Of a DNA stretch of 64,000 nucleotides, positions 9,096 through 18,257 are shown piece after piece; within the stretch, counting starts at the first letter, position 1; each line of letters starts with the position of its first letter. Position numbers and translations under genes: made by a program. Origin of the DNA: Amycolatopsis coloradensis. GTDB lineage: Bacteria; Actinomycetota; Actinomycetes; Mycobacteriales; Pseudonocardiaceae. Under the pieces are notes generated by a model that was given only the letters and a program-made list of their open reading frames with translations, made no database searches and was not told the DNA's origin. Location of the stretch: the NCBI RefSeq assembly GCF_001953865.1, contig NZ_MQUQ01000005.1, positions 259,401 to 323,400 on the forward strand, written 5' to 3'.

Positions 9096-10018
9096 GCGGA
9101 AACTCCTTGTGTGGCGGGCTTCTCGGCGACGGCGTCGCGGAACAACTCGGTCAGCGAACGCCTGCGCTTGGTGAACTCGGTGACCGGGCCGGTGGCCAGT
9201 GCCGCGGCGAGCACGGCCTGATCGTCGGCGTGGGCTTCGAGTTCGAGGATCGCCGTCGGGCCGTTCTGCTCGACCGACCGGACACCCGGGACGGCCGAGG
9301 CCCAGCCGGGCGCGGCGTTGGGCGCGGTGACGACGAGGCCGTTGCCCGCGCCGGCGGTCAGTTCGCCGACGGTGCCGGAGGCGACCATCCGTCCACTTCG
9401 GATGATGCCGACCCGGTCGCACAGCCGCTCGACCAGATCCAGCTGGTGACTGGAGAACACCACGGGCACGCCGGTCGCGGCCTTCTCCCGCAGCACCCCG
9501 CTCATCACGTCCACGGCCAGCGGGTCGAGGCCGGAGAACGGCTCGTCCAGCACCAGCACCCGCGGGTCGTGCACCAGGGCGGCCGCGAGCTGCACGCGCT
9601 GCTGGTTGCCGAGACTCAGTTTCTGGACCTCGTCCTTGCGGCGTTCGGTCAGGCCGAGCCGGGCGATCCAGTTCTCCGCGCCGCGGTGCGCGTCGTTGGC
9701 CGACATCCCGTGCAGTTCGGCGAGGTAGACCAGTTGCTCCAGCACCTTCATCTTCGGGTACAGCCCGCGTTCCTCCGGCATGTACCCGATATGCGTGCGG
9801 GTCTCGTGGGTGATCGGCGCGCCGCCGAACCGCACCTGGCCGGAGTCGGCCGCCAGCACCCCGAGGACGATCCGCATCGTGGTGGTCTTGCCCGCGCCGT
9901 TGCTGCCGACGAACCCGAACAGTTCACCGGGCTGAACCTCGAAGCTCACCTCGTCCAGCGCGACCTTCGCGCCGTAACTCTTGGAGATCCGGTCGATCTC
10001 AAGCTTTCCCTCGCTCAT
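9092..10018 (-). CDS. ABC transporter ATP-binding protein (NatA-like)
   Basis: 308 residues. Walker A GSNGAGKTTT near residue 40, Q-loop region GYMPEERGLYPKMKV, signature LSLGNQQRVQLAAAL, Walker B VLVLDEPFSGLDPLA and a switch His in VVFSSHQLDL. The C-terminal 90 residues are the DUF4162-like extension of NatA/YhaQ-type exporters. The ATG at 10018 is preferred over a GTG at 10024 because it gives the ATGA overlap with the upstream gene seen throughout this operon. It energises the permease encoded next. Confidence 0.93.
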   Translation of the reverse strand: MSEGKLEIDRISKSYGAKVALDEVSFEVQPGELFGFVGSNGAGKTTTMRIVLGVLAADSGQVRFGGAPITHETRTHIGYMPEERGLYPKMKVLEQLVYLAELHGMSANDAHRGAENWIARLGLTERRKDEVQKLSLGNQQRVQLAAALVHDPRVLVLDEPFSGLDPLAVDVMSGVLREKAATGVPVVFSSHQLDLVERLCDRVGIIRSGRMVASGTVGELTAGAGNGLVVTAPNAAPGWASAVPGVRSVEQNGPTAILELEAHADDQAVLAAALATGPVTEFTKRRRSLTELFRDAVAEKPATQGVSA

Positions 10019-10245
10019 TTCCACTTCCCCTCCTCGAAATACCGCACCAGCGCCGTGAAACCCCGGTGGACGCCGGAGACCGTGCGGTTTCGCTGGACCA
10101 GGCCGTCCAGCTTGACGTTGCTCACCACCGAAGTGGCCCGGTACACCAGGATCGCCCGCCCCGCCCCGGCGAGGACCCCTCCGGCCACCAGCACGACGGC
10201 GACCATCCCGATGGACACCTTGTAGCGCTTCTTGTCCCCGGTCAC
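10015..10245 (-). CDS. Small single-pass membrane protein of the ABC operon
   Basis: 76 residues from a GTG whose first bases overlap the stop of the preceding gene (GTGA). A basic N-terminus (TGDKKRYKV) is followed by one transmembrane segment (about 10-32, VSIGMVAVVLVAGGVLAGAG) and an extracytoplasmic part ending FTALVRYFEEGKWK. Family not recognised. Overlaps on both sides tie it to the ABC exporter, perhaps as an accessory subunit or substrate-sensing partner (inference). Confidence 0.7.
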   Translation of the reverse strand: MTGDKKRYKVSIGMVAVVLVAGGVLAGAGRAILVYRATSVVSNVKLDGLVQRNRTVSGVHRGFTALVRYFEEGKWK

Positions 10246-10796
10246 GCGGGGCTCCCCTCGTCGAAGTCGGTGAAGTCTTCGGGATCGTCGTCCGGCAGCG
10301 TCCAGCCGAGGATCGTCGCCGCCGACGTGGTCCCGGCGAGCAGCAGCGCGGTCAGCATGATCGCGATGCGGAACCCCGCGTCCTCCGTGTTCGAGATGAT
10401 GATCGAGTAGACCATCCCGACCATCATCAGGCCGACCAGGATTTGGTAGCTGACGTAGGTGACCCGGTGGCGCATTTCCCGTTCGCGTTCGTCGAGCCGG
10501 AGCGAGAAGCCGCCGCTCATCTTGCCGGTGAGGATGCGCAGCAGCCAGTGAGCGGTTCCGGTGATCAAGGCGCCGCCGAACCAGAGCCCGAAGAAGATCG
10601 GCCCCTGCTGGGTTACGAACAGCGAGGCACCGACGAGCAGCATCAGGTTCCCGAGGATCACGAGCAGGCTCAAGTGGCGGCGACGGCGTCGCGTGCGCCA
10701 GGTCGGCAGCTTCCTGGCCCGTCTGAGTTCCACCTCCTCGAACCGCTCCTGCTGTCGCTCCCAGCGCGCGGCGAGCCACCCTTGTTTCCCGGTCAT
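10242..10796 (-). CDS. Multi-spanning membrane protein (DUF2178-like context)
   Basis: 184 residues. A cytoplasmic, strongly basic N-terminus of about 45 residues (VELRRARKLPTWRTRRRRRH) precedes two helices (about 47-90), a loop with GGFSLRLDEREREMRHR, and two further helices (about 120-165), then an acidic tail DDDPEDFTDFDEG. The charge layout, four helices and a small XRE regulator encoded just upstream recall HTH/DUF2178 pairs, but family membership is not certain. Its start and stop both overlap neighbours. Confidence 0.75.
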   Translation of the reverse strand: MTGKQGWLAARWERQQERFEEVELRRARKLPTWRTRRRRRHLSLLVILGNLMLLVGASLFVTQQGPIFFGLWFGGALITGTAHWLLRILTGKMSGGFSLRLDEREREMRHRVTYVSYQILVGLMMVGMVYSIIISNTEDAGFRIAIMLTALLLAGTTSAATILGWTLPDDDPEDFTDFDEGSPA

Positions 10797-11062
10797 GTTC
10801 CCCCCTCCCGGTAGACCTGAGTGGACAGTGGCGTGAACGGTTCGCGGCTGAACACGGCCTCCACCGGGAGGTCGAACACCGCGCAGATGCGGAACGCCAG
10901 GTCCAGGCTCGGGTAGTGGTCCCCGCGTTCGAGTGCGCCGATGGTCTGCGGGTTGACCTCGACCGCCGCCGCGAGGGCGGCCCTGCTCAGTCCACGCTCC
11001 GCCCGAAGCACGGGAAGCCGGTTGTAGATCGGCAGCTCTTTGCCGCGTCTGACCGGACTCAT
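10793..11062 (-). CDS. Small XRE (Cro/C1-type) transcriptional regulator
   Basis: 89 residues. An HTH_3 domain fills residues 12-70: NRLPVLRAERGLSRAALAAA, then VEVNPQTIGALERGDHYPSL as the recognition helix region, then LAFRICAVFDLPVEAVFS. The start is taken at ATG 11062 (MSPVRRGKEL), where such proteins normally begin; the frame continues upstream without support. First gene of the five-gene operon, so it likely autoregulates the exporter below it. Its stop overlaps the next ATG. Confidence 0.88.
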   Translation of the reverse strand: MSPVRRGKELPIYNRLPVLRAERGLSRAALAAAVEVNPQTIGALERGDHYPSLDLAFRICAVFDLPVEAVFSREPFTPLSTQVYREGGT

Positions 11063-11143
11063 AGAACATACTGTTGCAAAAACCCAACGTCTCGTCAAGT
11101 TGAGGGCGCGCTTCACCGCAAGTAGAGGACTGGTTGCGGTGGG

Positions 11144-12724
11144 TCAGCCGAGCCCGGCGAGCGACTTGCCGACGAGTTCCTGGACGCGGGCACTGGCGGC
11201 CTCGGCTTCGGGGGCGACCAGGCTGAGCCGGGTGCGGCGCTCCAGGACGTCCTCGACGTCGAGCGCCCCCTCGTGCCGCACCGCCCACACGACCTCGGCC
11301 GCGCTGATCTCGGTCCCGTCGAACAGGGGCAGGCCCAGCTCCGGATCGACCTCGCCGAGTGCCGCGATCTTGGGCGCTTCGGTGCCGTACTTCGCGACCA
11401 GCCGGGCGGGGGCATCCACAGTGGACAGACGGCTACGCTGGATCGCGCCCAGCAGGGGAAGCCTGGAAGTGGTCGACGGCCCGGCGCGGAGCCCGGACCG
11501 GTTCACCGCGGCGTCGACGGCGTCCTCCGCCATCTTCCGGTACGTCGTCAGCTTGCCGCCGACAACGGTGAGCACACCGTCGGCGCCGGTCACCACCGCG
11601 TGTTTGCGGGAGAGATCCGCGCTTCTCCGATGGGCTCTCAGCGGGGAAGAGTGCTTCGAGCCGAGCCCCCCGGCGCCTTCGACCAGCGGCCGCAGCCCGG
11701 CGAACGAACCGGCGACGTCGGCGCGGGTCAGCGGGCGGGTGAACGCCTTCGACGCCACTTCGAGCAGGAAGTCCACATCGGACTCCGGCACGACCGGTAC
11801 GCGCGGGACCGGGCCGTCGGTCGGTTCGTCGGTGACGCCGACGAACACGCGACCGTCGGGTTGCGGCAGCAGGAAGACGAACCGGTTGTTCTCCCCGGGG
11901 ACGGGCACGTTGACCGACGTCGCGCCGATCCGCGCCGCACCCGAGGCCAGGATGAGATGGGAACCGCGAGACGGCCGCAGCCGCACCGATTTCGCCAGCT
12001 CGCCCGCCCAGACGCCCGTCGCGTTGATCACCTGACCGGCGCGGATCTCCACTTCCTGCCCGGTGAGCCGGTCCCTGGCCAGCACCGAACCCGCGTCGAG
12101 CCGGAGCGCCTCGACCCTGGTCAGGATCTTCGCGCCGCGTGACGCCGCCGTGCGCGCCAGGCTCACCACGAGCCGCGCGTCGTCGGTCAGCGCGCCGTCA
12201 TAGGCCAGCAGCGCGCCACGCAAGCCTTGGGGGGTCAGGCCTGGCGCGAGCGCCAGCGCCTCCGCGGCCGGGATCGACCTCGGCCGGGGAAGCACCGACG
12301 CGGGCGTCCCGGCCGCGCGGCGGAGACCGTCTCCGGCGACGAGTCCGGTCATGATGAACGCCTGCTGGCCGCGGGAGGTCTCGCGGTACAGGGGGAACAG
12401 CTGCGGGATCGCCCTGGTGAGATGCGGCGCGGTGCGCGTCATGAGGATCCCGCGTTCGACCGCGCTTTCGTGCGCCAGCGCCAGATCGCCCTTGGCGAGG
12501 TAGCGAAGACCGCCGTGGACCAGCTTGCTGGACCATCGCGACGTCCCGTATGCCAGGTCGTACGCCTCGATCAGGGCCACCGACAGGCCGCGCGCGGCCG
12601 CGTCCAGCGCGATCCCGGCGCCGGTGACCCCGCCACCGACCACCGCCAGGTCGACCCGCTCACCGCCGGCGAGTGCCGCGAGTTCCCGCTCGCGGCGCAG
12701 GGCGTTGAGTGAGCCCGGCGTCAC
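11144..12724 (-). CDS. glpD: Glycerol-3-phosphate dehydrogenase/oxidase
   Basis: 526 residues from GTG. FAD enzyme oxidising sn-glycerol 3-phosphate to dihydroxyacetone phosphate at the membrane. The N-terminal FAD motif is VVGGGVTGAGIALDAAARG, followed by YGTSRWSSKLVHGGLRYL, the GlpD signature. C-terminal DAO_C domain includes VVGGKLTTYRKMAEDAVD. The GTG overlaps the stop of the TetR gene (GTGA). With the divergent AGPS-like gene the arrangement GlpD-TetR-flavoprotein recalls M. tuberculosis Rv2249c-Rv2250c-Rv2251 (from memory). Carries one TCCACWGTGGA palindrome. Confidence 0.95.
   Translation of the reverse strand: MTPGSLNALRRERELAALAGGERVDLAVVGGGVTGAGIALDAAARGLSVALIEAYDLAYGTSRWSSKLVHGGLRYLAKGDLALAHESAVERGILMTRTAPHLTRAIPQLFPLYRETSRGQQAFIMTGLVAGDGLRRAAGTPASVLPRPRSIPAAEALALAPGLTPQGLRGALLAYDGALTDDARLVVSLARTAASRGAKILTRVEALRLDAGSVLARDRLTGQEVEIRAGQVINATGVWAGELAKSVRLRPSRGSHLILASGAARIGATSVNVPVPGENNRFVFLLPQPDGRVFVGVTDEPTDGPVPRVPVVPESDVDFLLEVASKAFTRPLTRADVAGSFAGLRPLVEGAGGLGSKHSSPLRAHRRSADLSRKHAVVTGADGVLTVVGGKLTTYRKMAEDAVDAAVNRSGLRAGPSTTSRLPLLGAIQRSRLSTVDAPARLVAKYGTEAPKIAALGEVDPELGLPLFDGTEISAAEVVWAVRHEGALDVEDVLERRTRLSLVAPEAEAASARVQELVGKSLAGLG
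11416..11426. repeat. TCCACWGTGGA palindrome, copy 2
   Basis: TCCACAGTGGA within glpD; on the coding strand it again reads Ser-Thr-Val-Asp. Confidence 0.8.
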
Positions 12725-13365
12725 GGCCGCAACGCCGCGTCGAGCACGTGGGCGAATTCCGCCATCAGGTGGTCCTCGTTCACGTCCGCGGTGGCGGGGC
12801 GGTAGGAGAAGGCGAAGGACTGGATGAGCAGCAACAGGGTGCGTGCCTGCGAAGGCAGGTCGCCCTTGCGGATCGAGCCGTCTTCGTGGCCCGCCCGCAG
12901 CAGGTGCAGGATCACGCCCTCGGCGAAGCGCTGGGTCTTCCCGAGCCGCTCGACGATGTAGGGCAGGACGAGTTCGGGGTCGAGGTCGAGCAGCGTGCGG
13001 AACAGCGGATCGCCCGACAGCACGGCGACGGCGGCGGCCGAACTCCGCACCAGCCTTTCGCGGAAGTTGGCCGGTTCGGCGTCCGGCTCGGCGGCGCTTT
13101 GCAGCAGTCCGCCGAATTCACGGGTCATGAGGGTCGCGAGCACACTGCGCACGTCCGGGAACCGGCGGTAGACGGTCATCCGGCTGACCTTCGCGGTCCG
13201 CGCTATCTCCGCGAGCGTGGTCCGCCTCACGCCGACGGCGAGAACGCACTTCTTCGCCGCGTCGAGCAGAACGTCGTCGGACACACGCGTGGAGGCCTGG
13301 CGGGACCGGGTGTCCGCCAGCGCCGAAACGCCTGTTTCCGCAGGTGAGTGACGTTGTACGTCCAT
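12721..13365 (-). CDS. TetR family regulator of the glpD operon
   Basis: 214 residues. HTH at about 30-80: VLLDAAKKCVLAVGVRRTT, then LAEIARTAKVSRMTVYRRF, a textbook TetR recognition helix. The C-terminal domain is helical (TetR_C_33-like length). ATG 13365 is chosen; a GTG nine bases upstream is possible but would leave only 7 bp to the divergent start. Co-transcribed and overlapping with glpD, and back to back with the flavoprotein gene, it probably controls both from the tiny shared intergenic region. Confidence 0.9.
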   Translation of the reverse strand: MDVQRHSPAETGVSALADTRSRQASTRVSDDVLLDAAKKCVLAVGVRRTTLAEIARTAKVSRMTVYRRFPDVRSVLATLMTREFGGLLQSAAEPDAEPANFRERLVRSSAAAVAVLSGDPLFRTLLDLDPELVLPYIVERLGKTQRFAEGVILHLLRAGHEDGSIRKGDLPSQARTLLLLIQSFAFSYRPATADVNEDHLMAEFAHVLDAALRP

Positions 13366-13381
13366 ATGTAACACTGTAGTC

Positions 13382-15001
13382 GTGACAGAGCTTGTTGACC
13401 ACCGGTTAAGACGATCCTGGACGCCTGAGGCCGGTGACGCGGCCCACCTTCCGGCGAGGGCACTGCGGTGGCTCGTCCAGCGTATCGGTCCGCTGGGCCC
13501 GGCGGCACCGTTCGCGGAGATTTCAGCGGCGTCCGTTCCCGATTCCGCGCTCGGCGAACAGCCGAAACATGACCTCGAGGAACTCGTCGGCGCCGAGCAC
13601 GTCTCGGTGGTCCCGGGGGAGCGGCTCGCGCGGGCGAGCGGCCTGTCCTATTCGGACCTGTTGCGGCGACGGGGGTTCGGTGACTTTCCGGTGCCGGACG
13701 CCGTCGTCCTGCCGGGGAATCCCGACGAAGTCCAGTCGGTACTGGAAATCTGCGCGCGGCACGACGTCGGCGTCGTCCCCTTCGGCGGTGGGACATCGGT
13801 GGTCGGCGGGGTTTCGGCACTGCGCGGTGACAAAACCGCGGTGATCGCGCTCGATCTCACCAGGCTCGGCGACCTGGTCTCCGTCGACCCCGTGTCCCGG
13901 ATCGCGGTCCTTCAGGCGGGTGTCACCGGCCCGGAGGCCGACCGGCTGCTCGCCGCGCACGGCTTCACCCTCGGGCACGTGCCGCAGTCCTACGAACGCG
14001 CCACCATCGGCGGCTTCGCCGCGACCCGGTCCGCGGGGCAGGCCTCGTCGGGTTACGGCCGGTTCGAGGACATGGTTTCGGGTGTCCGGCTCGCGACCCC
14101 GCGCGGTGAATGGAAACTCGGTGTCGCGCCCGCGTCGGCGGCCGGACCCGACCTGCGGCACCTCGCCATCGGCAGCGAAGGCGCGCTCGGCGTCATCACC
14201 GAGGTCGCCCTCCGCGTCCGGCCGGTGCCGGAAGTGCGCCGCTACGAAGGCTACGTCGTCGACGGCTGGGAGAACGGCACCGCGGCGGTGCGTGAACTCG
14301 CCCAGCGGCACGCGCTCGCGGACGTCACGCGACTGTCCGATGTGGAGGAAAGCGAGGTTTCGCTGGCGCTCAACGACAGTTGGAAGACCAAGGCGTTGCG
14401 CCGGTATCTCCGGGCTCGCGGGATCTCAAGTCCTTGCCTGCTGATCGTCGGCTGGGAAGGCGCGTCGAAGCGCGAGGTCGCGCGGCGCCGTCAGGACACC
14501 ACGAGGGTGCTGGCGCCGTTCGGCGCCGTCCGGATCGGGCGGACACTCGGCGAATCCTGGCGGCGCGGCCGGTTCTCCGGGCCACGCCAGCGGGATGCCT
14601 TGATGGACAACGGCGTCTGCGTCGAGACCTTGGAAACGGCCGCCTATTGGGCGGAACTGAGCGACCTTCGCGACGCCGTGCGTGCCGCGCTCACCGCCAC
14701 ACTCGGCCGGGCCATCATCATGTGTCACGTCTCGCACGCCTACGAAACGGGCGCGTCGCTGTACTTCACCGTGCTCACCGCCCGCGACGAGGCCGACCCG
14801 ATCGGCCAGTGGCGGCGGGCGAAGGCGGCGGCGTCGGAGGCGATCACCGGGATCGGCACCATCACGCACCACCACGCCGTCGGCGTCGACCACGCGCCTT
14901 ATCTGGCGGGGGAAATCGGTGAGATCGGCGTCGCAGTGTTGCGGGCGGCGAAGAAAGCCGTCGACCCGGCCGGGATCCTCAATCCCGGGAAGCTTCTTTG
15001 A
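13382..15001 (+). CDS. FAD-binding oxidase, alkyldihydroxyacetonephosphate synthase-like
   Basis: 539 residues from GTG. Two-domain VAO-type flavoprotein: FAD_binding_4 with PDAVVLPGNPDEVQSVLE, VVPFGGGTSVVGGV (PP-loop) and HVPQSYERATIGGFAATRSA, then FAD-oxidase_C ending GILNPGKL. The Ser-Gln-x-E-R and long N-terminus match AGPS-like bacterial proteins more than D-lactate dehydrogenases. AGPS makes ether-lipid precursors from acyl-DHAP, which would fit the glycerophosphate enzyme encoded divergently; whether this bacterium makes ether lipids is unknown. The last 23 bases overlap the convergent gene. Confidence 0.88.
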   Translation: MTELVDHRLRRSWTPEAGDAAHLPARALRWLVQRIGPLGPAAPFAEISAASVPDSALGEQPKHDLEELVGAEHVSVVPGERLARASGLSYSDLLRRRGFGDFPVPDAVVLPGNPDEVQSVLEICARHDVGVVPFGGGTSVVGGVSALRGDKTAVIALDLTRLGDLVSVDPVSRIAVLQAGVTGPEADRLLAAHGFTLGHVPQSYERATIGGFAATRSAGQASSGYGRFEDMVSGVRLATPRGEWKLGVAPASAAGPDLRHLAIGSEGALGVITEVALRVRPVPEVRRYEGYVVDGWENGTAAVRELAQRHALADVTRLSDVEESEVSLALNDSWKTKALRRYLRARGISSPCLLIVGWEGASKREVARRRQDTTRVLAPFGAVRIGRTLGESWRRGRFSGPRQRDALMDNGVCVETLETAAYWAELSDLRDAVRAALTATLGRAIIMCHVSHAYETGASLYFTVLTARDEADPIGQWRRAKAAASEAITGIGTITHHHAVGVDHAPYLAGEIGEIGVAVLRAAKKAVDPAGILNPGKLL

Positions 15002-15626
15002 CCAGGCTTCCGGCGTCGACCAGCGTGCAGTCCAGGCCGTGCGTCTCGGCGGGGATCCCTTCCAGTGCCGCGGCCCGGCGCTGTTCGAGGTCGGCGACGC
15101 GGATGTGCCTGCCGTCCACGAGGATCGGCAGCCGGATGTCCGCCGCGCCGACGTACGCCACCACGTCGTCGAGCACGGTGCCGTCGTCGAGGGTGATGGC
15201 CGGCGCGGTCAGCCGAACCAGGCTGTAGCGCCGGCCGTTGCCTTCGCAGCGATCGAGGACGCCGAGCTGCTCCGGCGTCGCGAACCAGACGGAGTGCTCC
15301 TCGACAACGCCCGGCGCGGCGGCGAGCGTCGCGGGCCGTTGCCCGTCCCGGAATCGCAGGCCGGACGCCCAGACCGCGGCGAGGTCGGTGCAGCGCGCGT
15401 GGCAGACGACGACCGGACCCGTCAGGCCCATTTTTTCCCGCAACCAGGTGATCTTGGCCGGGCAAGCGTTCGAGCCGTAGGCGAGCACGGCCTGGCGTTC
15501 GCGCCAGCCCTCCGGCGCCGTGTCGAGGCTGTGCCCGGCGCCGTCGAAGTGGACGAACGAATGCCCCGGCCGCGCCCCCGGATACGGGTCGGCGGGGAAA
15601 TCGGCGTCGGTGAAGAGTTTCACCAC
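14979..15626 (-). CDS. Gamma-glutamylcyclotransferase-fold (AIG2-like) protein
   Basis: 215 residues from GTG (two GTGs in a row). [18 protein letters not shown] gives the YGSN substrate-loop signature of the GGCT/AIG2 fold, and [16 protein letters not shown] the later region with the usual acidic catalytic position (LGVLDRCEG). This fold cyclises gamma-glutamyl or related amides to 5-oxoproline, or acts on gamma-glutamylamines. Its start lies 7 bases inside the end of mscR, so it is coupled to that mycothiol enzyme. A role in thiol or amide turnover is inferred from this context only. Confidence 0.75.
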   Translation of the reverse strand: MVKLFTDADFPADPYPGARPGHSFVHFDGAGHSLDTAPEGWRERQAVLAYGSNACPAKITWLREKMGLTGPVVVCHARCTDLAAVWASGLRFRDGQRPATLAAAPGVVEEHSVWFATPEQLGVLDRCEGNGRRYSLVRLTAPAITLDDGTVLDDVVAYVGAADIRLPILVDGRHIRVADLEQRRAAALEGIPAETHGLDCTLVDAGSLVKEASRD

Positions 15627-16714
15627 GTCACCACGCTGCGGAGGACGTCACCCTGGTGCATGCGCGCGAAGGCCTGCTCGACGCCGTCGAGCGCGATCCG
15701 TTCGGTGACGAACTTGTCGAGCGGTAGCCTGCCCTGGAGGTAGAGGTCGATCAGCATCGGGAAATCACGTGAGGGCAGGCAGTCGCCGTACCACGACGAC
15801 TTGAGCGAGCCACCGCGCGAGAAGAAGTCGATCAGCGGCAGCTCCAGCCGCATGTCCGGGGTCGGGACGCCGACGAGCACCACCGTGCCCGCGAGATCAC
15901 GGCCGTAGAAGGCCTGGCGCCACGTTTCGGGCCTGCCGACCGCGTCGATCACGACGTCCGCGCCGAACGAATCGGTGAACTCCTGGATCGCCTCGACGAC
16001 CTGGTCTTCGCTCAGCCCCTTGCTGTTCAGCGTGTGCGTGGCGCCGAAGTCCTTGGCCCAGGCCAGCTTCCGGTCGTCGGTGTCGACGGCGACGATGGTC
16101 TTCGCCCCGGCGAGGTGCGCCCCGGCGATGGCCGCGTCACCGACACCGCCACAGCCGATGACCGCGACGGAGTCGCCGCGGCTCACCGCGCCGGTGTTCA
16201 GCGCCGCGCCGAGACCGGCCATCACCCCGCAGCCGAGCAACCCGGCGACGGCCGGTTCGGCGGCCGGATCGACCTTCGTGCACTGTCCACTGTGGACGAG
16301 CGTCTTTTCGAGGAACGCGCCGACCCCGAGGGCCGGGGACAGGGCGGTGCCGTCGGCCAGTGTCATCGGCCGGGCGGCGTTGAACGTGGAGAAGCAGTAC
16401 CACGGCTTTCCTCGGCGGCAGGCGCGGCAGGTGCCGCAGACCGCGCGCCAGTTCAGGATCACGTAGTCACCCGGTTCGAGGTCCGTGACGCCGTCGCCGA
16501 CGGCCTCCACGAACCCGGCTGCCTCATGGCCGAGCAGGAACGGGAATTCGTCGTTGATCCCGCCCTCGCGGTAGTGCAGGTCGGTATGGCAGACGCCGCA
16601 CGCCTTGACCGAGACGACGGCCTCGCCGGGCCCGGGATCGGGCACCGTCACGGACTCCAGCGAGACCGGTTCACCCTTGGCGCGGGAAACGACGCCCTGG
16701 ACCTCGTACGGCAT
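15620..16714 (-). CDS. mscR: S-(hydroxymethyl)mycothiol dehydrogenase
   Basis: 364 residues, zinc-dependent class III-type alcohol dehydrogenase that oxidises the formaldehyde-mycothiol adduct and may also reduce S-nitrosomycothiol. The N-terminus [19 protein letters not shown] is characteristic of MscR/AdhE2. Catalytic zinc ligands are in [17 protein letters not shown] and CGVMAG; four structural cysteines in [15 protein letters not shown]; the NAD fold has [15 protein letters not shown] at 16714 with GGAGGTGGGC just upstream. Its presence supports a mycothiol-using actinomycete. Translationally coupled to the GGCT-fold gene. Confidence 0.93.
   Translation of the reverse strand: MPYEVQGVVSRAKGEPVSLESVTVPDPGPGEAVVSVKACGVCHTDLHYREGGINDEFPFLLGHEAAGFVEAVGDGVTDLEPGDYVILNWRAVCGTCRACRRGKPWYCFSTFNAARPMTLADGTALSPALGVGAFLEKTLVHSGQCTKVDPAAEPAVAGLLGCGVMAGLGAALNTGAVSRGDSVAVIGCGGVGDAAIAGAHLAGAKTIVAVDTDDRKLAWAKDFGATHTLNSKGLSEDQVVEAIQEFTDSFGADVVIDAVGRPETWRQAFYGRDLAGTVVLVGVPTPDMRLELPLIDFFSRGGSLKSSWYGDCLPSRDFPMLIDLYLQGRLPLDKFVTERIALDGVEQAFARMHQGDVLRSVVTW
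16286..16296. repeat. TCCACWGTGGA palindrome, copy 3
   Basis: TCCACTGTGGA within mscR. On the coding strand it reads Val-His-Ser-Gly, a different frame from copies 1 and 2. Confidence 0.8.
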
Positions 16715-16793
16715 GCCCACCTCCGATAGTCGACTCCGAAGCTTGCCACGGAACCGCTTCGGATCGCGACATCCGCACGGGTGCGTTATCGGT

Positions 16794-18059
16794 TCAGTGC
16801 CCCGGAGTGATGATGTAGGCGACGCCGCCCGGAGCGCCCGAGACCCCGCCAGTGGTGTTGTACCGCTTGGTGCGCTGCCAGATCGTCTCGAACTGGTGTC
16901 GCTTGTAGACATTTCGGACCTGGTCGTTGCTACTGGCGGCCGGGTCGTTCGCGATCACGTCCCCGTCCTTCGTGAAGCCGACGACGACCATGATGTGCCC
17001 GGCCGTGCCATAGCCCGCGCCGTCGAGTTCCTCGGCCTTGAACGACTGCGACGTGATCACCGGGATGCCGCGCGCGATGTAGTTCTCGAGTTCGTTCAAG
17101 GAGTGCAAACGGGTGATGTGCCCGCGCAGTCCGAGTGAAGCGGCGTACGCGGTGTTGAACGGCCAGTTGCCGGTTCCGTCGTAAGCGTGATCGAAGGTGT
17201 AGCGGGCGGCGTACGCGACGGTCGGATCGATGTAACCCTCCGGGATCCACGTCATGTCCTCGCGCTTGGGCCGTTTGCCCCAGTACTCGGCGACCATTTC
17301 GGTGGACGTCGGGCTGCACCAGCTCTCGCCGCCACCGCCGTACTCGGGGAACTGTCCTTTGTGGAGGTTCTGGGCGTAGGGGGGCACCTTGAGTTCGATC
17401 CCGGTGGCGCGGCCCGGTTTCGTCGCCTGGACCTCGAACCGGTCCGGGACCAGCGACGTCATCGCGCCGAGCGAGGTGACCGACGGCGTCGCGCGGGAGC
17501 CGGCCTCGCGGTACAGGCTGATCCGCAGTCGATACGACCGGAGCGCGACGCCGGCCTTCATGATCAGCGTGTCGACGTCGACCGCCGCGTCGGCGTCGCT
17601 CTGGCCGTCGACGCTGGTGCGCTTGATGTCGGCGTCCCCACTGGCCCACCGGCCCATGACGTACCAGGCCGTCTCGGTGCCCGACGAGGTGCGGCCCTTC
17701 GCTTCGATCTTGAGCCAGGTCTTGGCCGGTGTCTTCGCGTTCCACGAGGCGATCAGCTGGGAGGCGTCGAAGCCCTGAGTGTGGCTTCCCGACGTCCATC
17801 GGCCGTACTCGTAGGTCTTCGTGGTGCCGAGCGCGGGTTCGGTGTGCTCGATGGTGCCGATCGGGCGGTCGATGCGCAGTTCGCCGTGGTGGAGGTCGAG
17901 CCCTTCCAGTCTGCCGTCGCGGAAACCGCGCTGACCGGACCATTCGTGGTAGTCGATCGACTCGTCGTCCGGCTTGCCGGGGCTCGCCTCCACCGTCTGT
18001 GCCGTCACCGCGGTCATTGTCGCGATCGTCAGCAGCGTGACCAGCCCTCGTATGCGCAT
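16794..18059 (-). CDS. Secreted C39-like cysteine peptidase
   Basis: 421 residues. A signal peptide (about 1-26, [15 protein letters not shown]... ending VEASPG) directs export. Residues 35-215 form a beta-rich region seen in many actinomycete secreted peptidases. The C-terminal Peptidase_C39_2 domain has the catalytic Cys248 in [10 protein letters not shown], the His in [11 protein letters not shown] and the Asp/Asn in [12 protein letters not shown]. No ABC transporter or bacteriocin is encoded nearby, so this is a free-standing secreted protease, not a bacteriocin processor. ATG 18059 is chosen because the signal peptide begins there. Confidence 0.85.
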   Translation of the reverse strand: MRIRGLVTLLTIATMTAVTAQTVEASPGKPDDESIDYHEWSGQRGFRDGRLEGLDLHHGELRIDRPIGTIEHTEPALGTTKTYEYGRWTSGSHTQGFDASQLIASWNAKTPAKTWLKIEAKGRTSSGTETAWYVMGRWASGDADIKRTSVDGQSDADAAVDVDTLIMKAGVALRSYRLRISLYREAGSRATPSVTSLGAMTSLVPDRFEVQATKPGRATGIELKVPPYAQNLHKGQFPEYGGGGESWCSPTSTEMVAEYWGKRPKREDMTWIPEGYIDPTVAYAARYTFDHAYDGTGNWPFNTAYAASLGLRGHITRLHSLNELENYIARGIPVITSQSFKAEELDGAGYGTAGHIMVVVGFTKDGDVIANDPAASSNDQVRNVYKRHQFETIWQRTKRYNTTGGVSGAPGGVAYIITPGH

Positions 18060-18174
18060 CCCGGCTCCATCCTCCGTGTCCACCCAGTAGGCAAGGGATT
18101 TTCGCCGGTCGCGCGAGGTATGTAAACAGTTGTCTGCAAGACGGCCTGAGTCTGTGTCGTTTTCGCGACCAGCC

Positions 18175-18242
18175 CCCGCGTTTAGTCCTCTAGTTGCGGT
18201 ACTTGCACACGCAAGTACCGCAACTAGAGGACGAAACGCGGG
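18175..18242. terminator. CTAG-containing long hairpin, family A copy 1
   Basis: Arms 18175-18206 and 18211-18242 pair over 31 of 32 bases with loop ACAC. The core is CGCGTTT-GTCCTCTAGTTGCGG with its inverse. It starts 16 bases beyond the stop of the metallophosphoesterase (transcribed leftward). Near-identical elements lie at 26672 and 44694. Confidence 0.75.
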
Positions 18243-18257
18243 AGATCCGGGTCGTGG

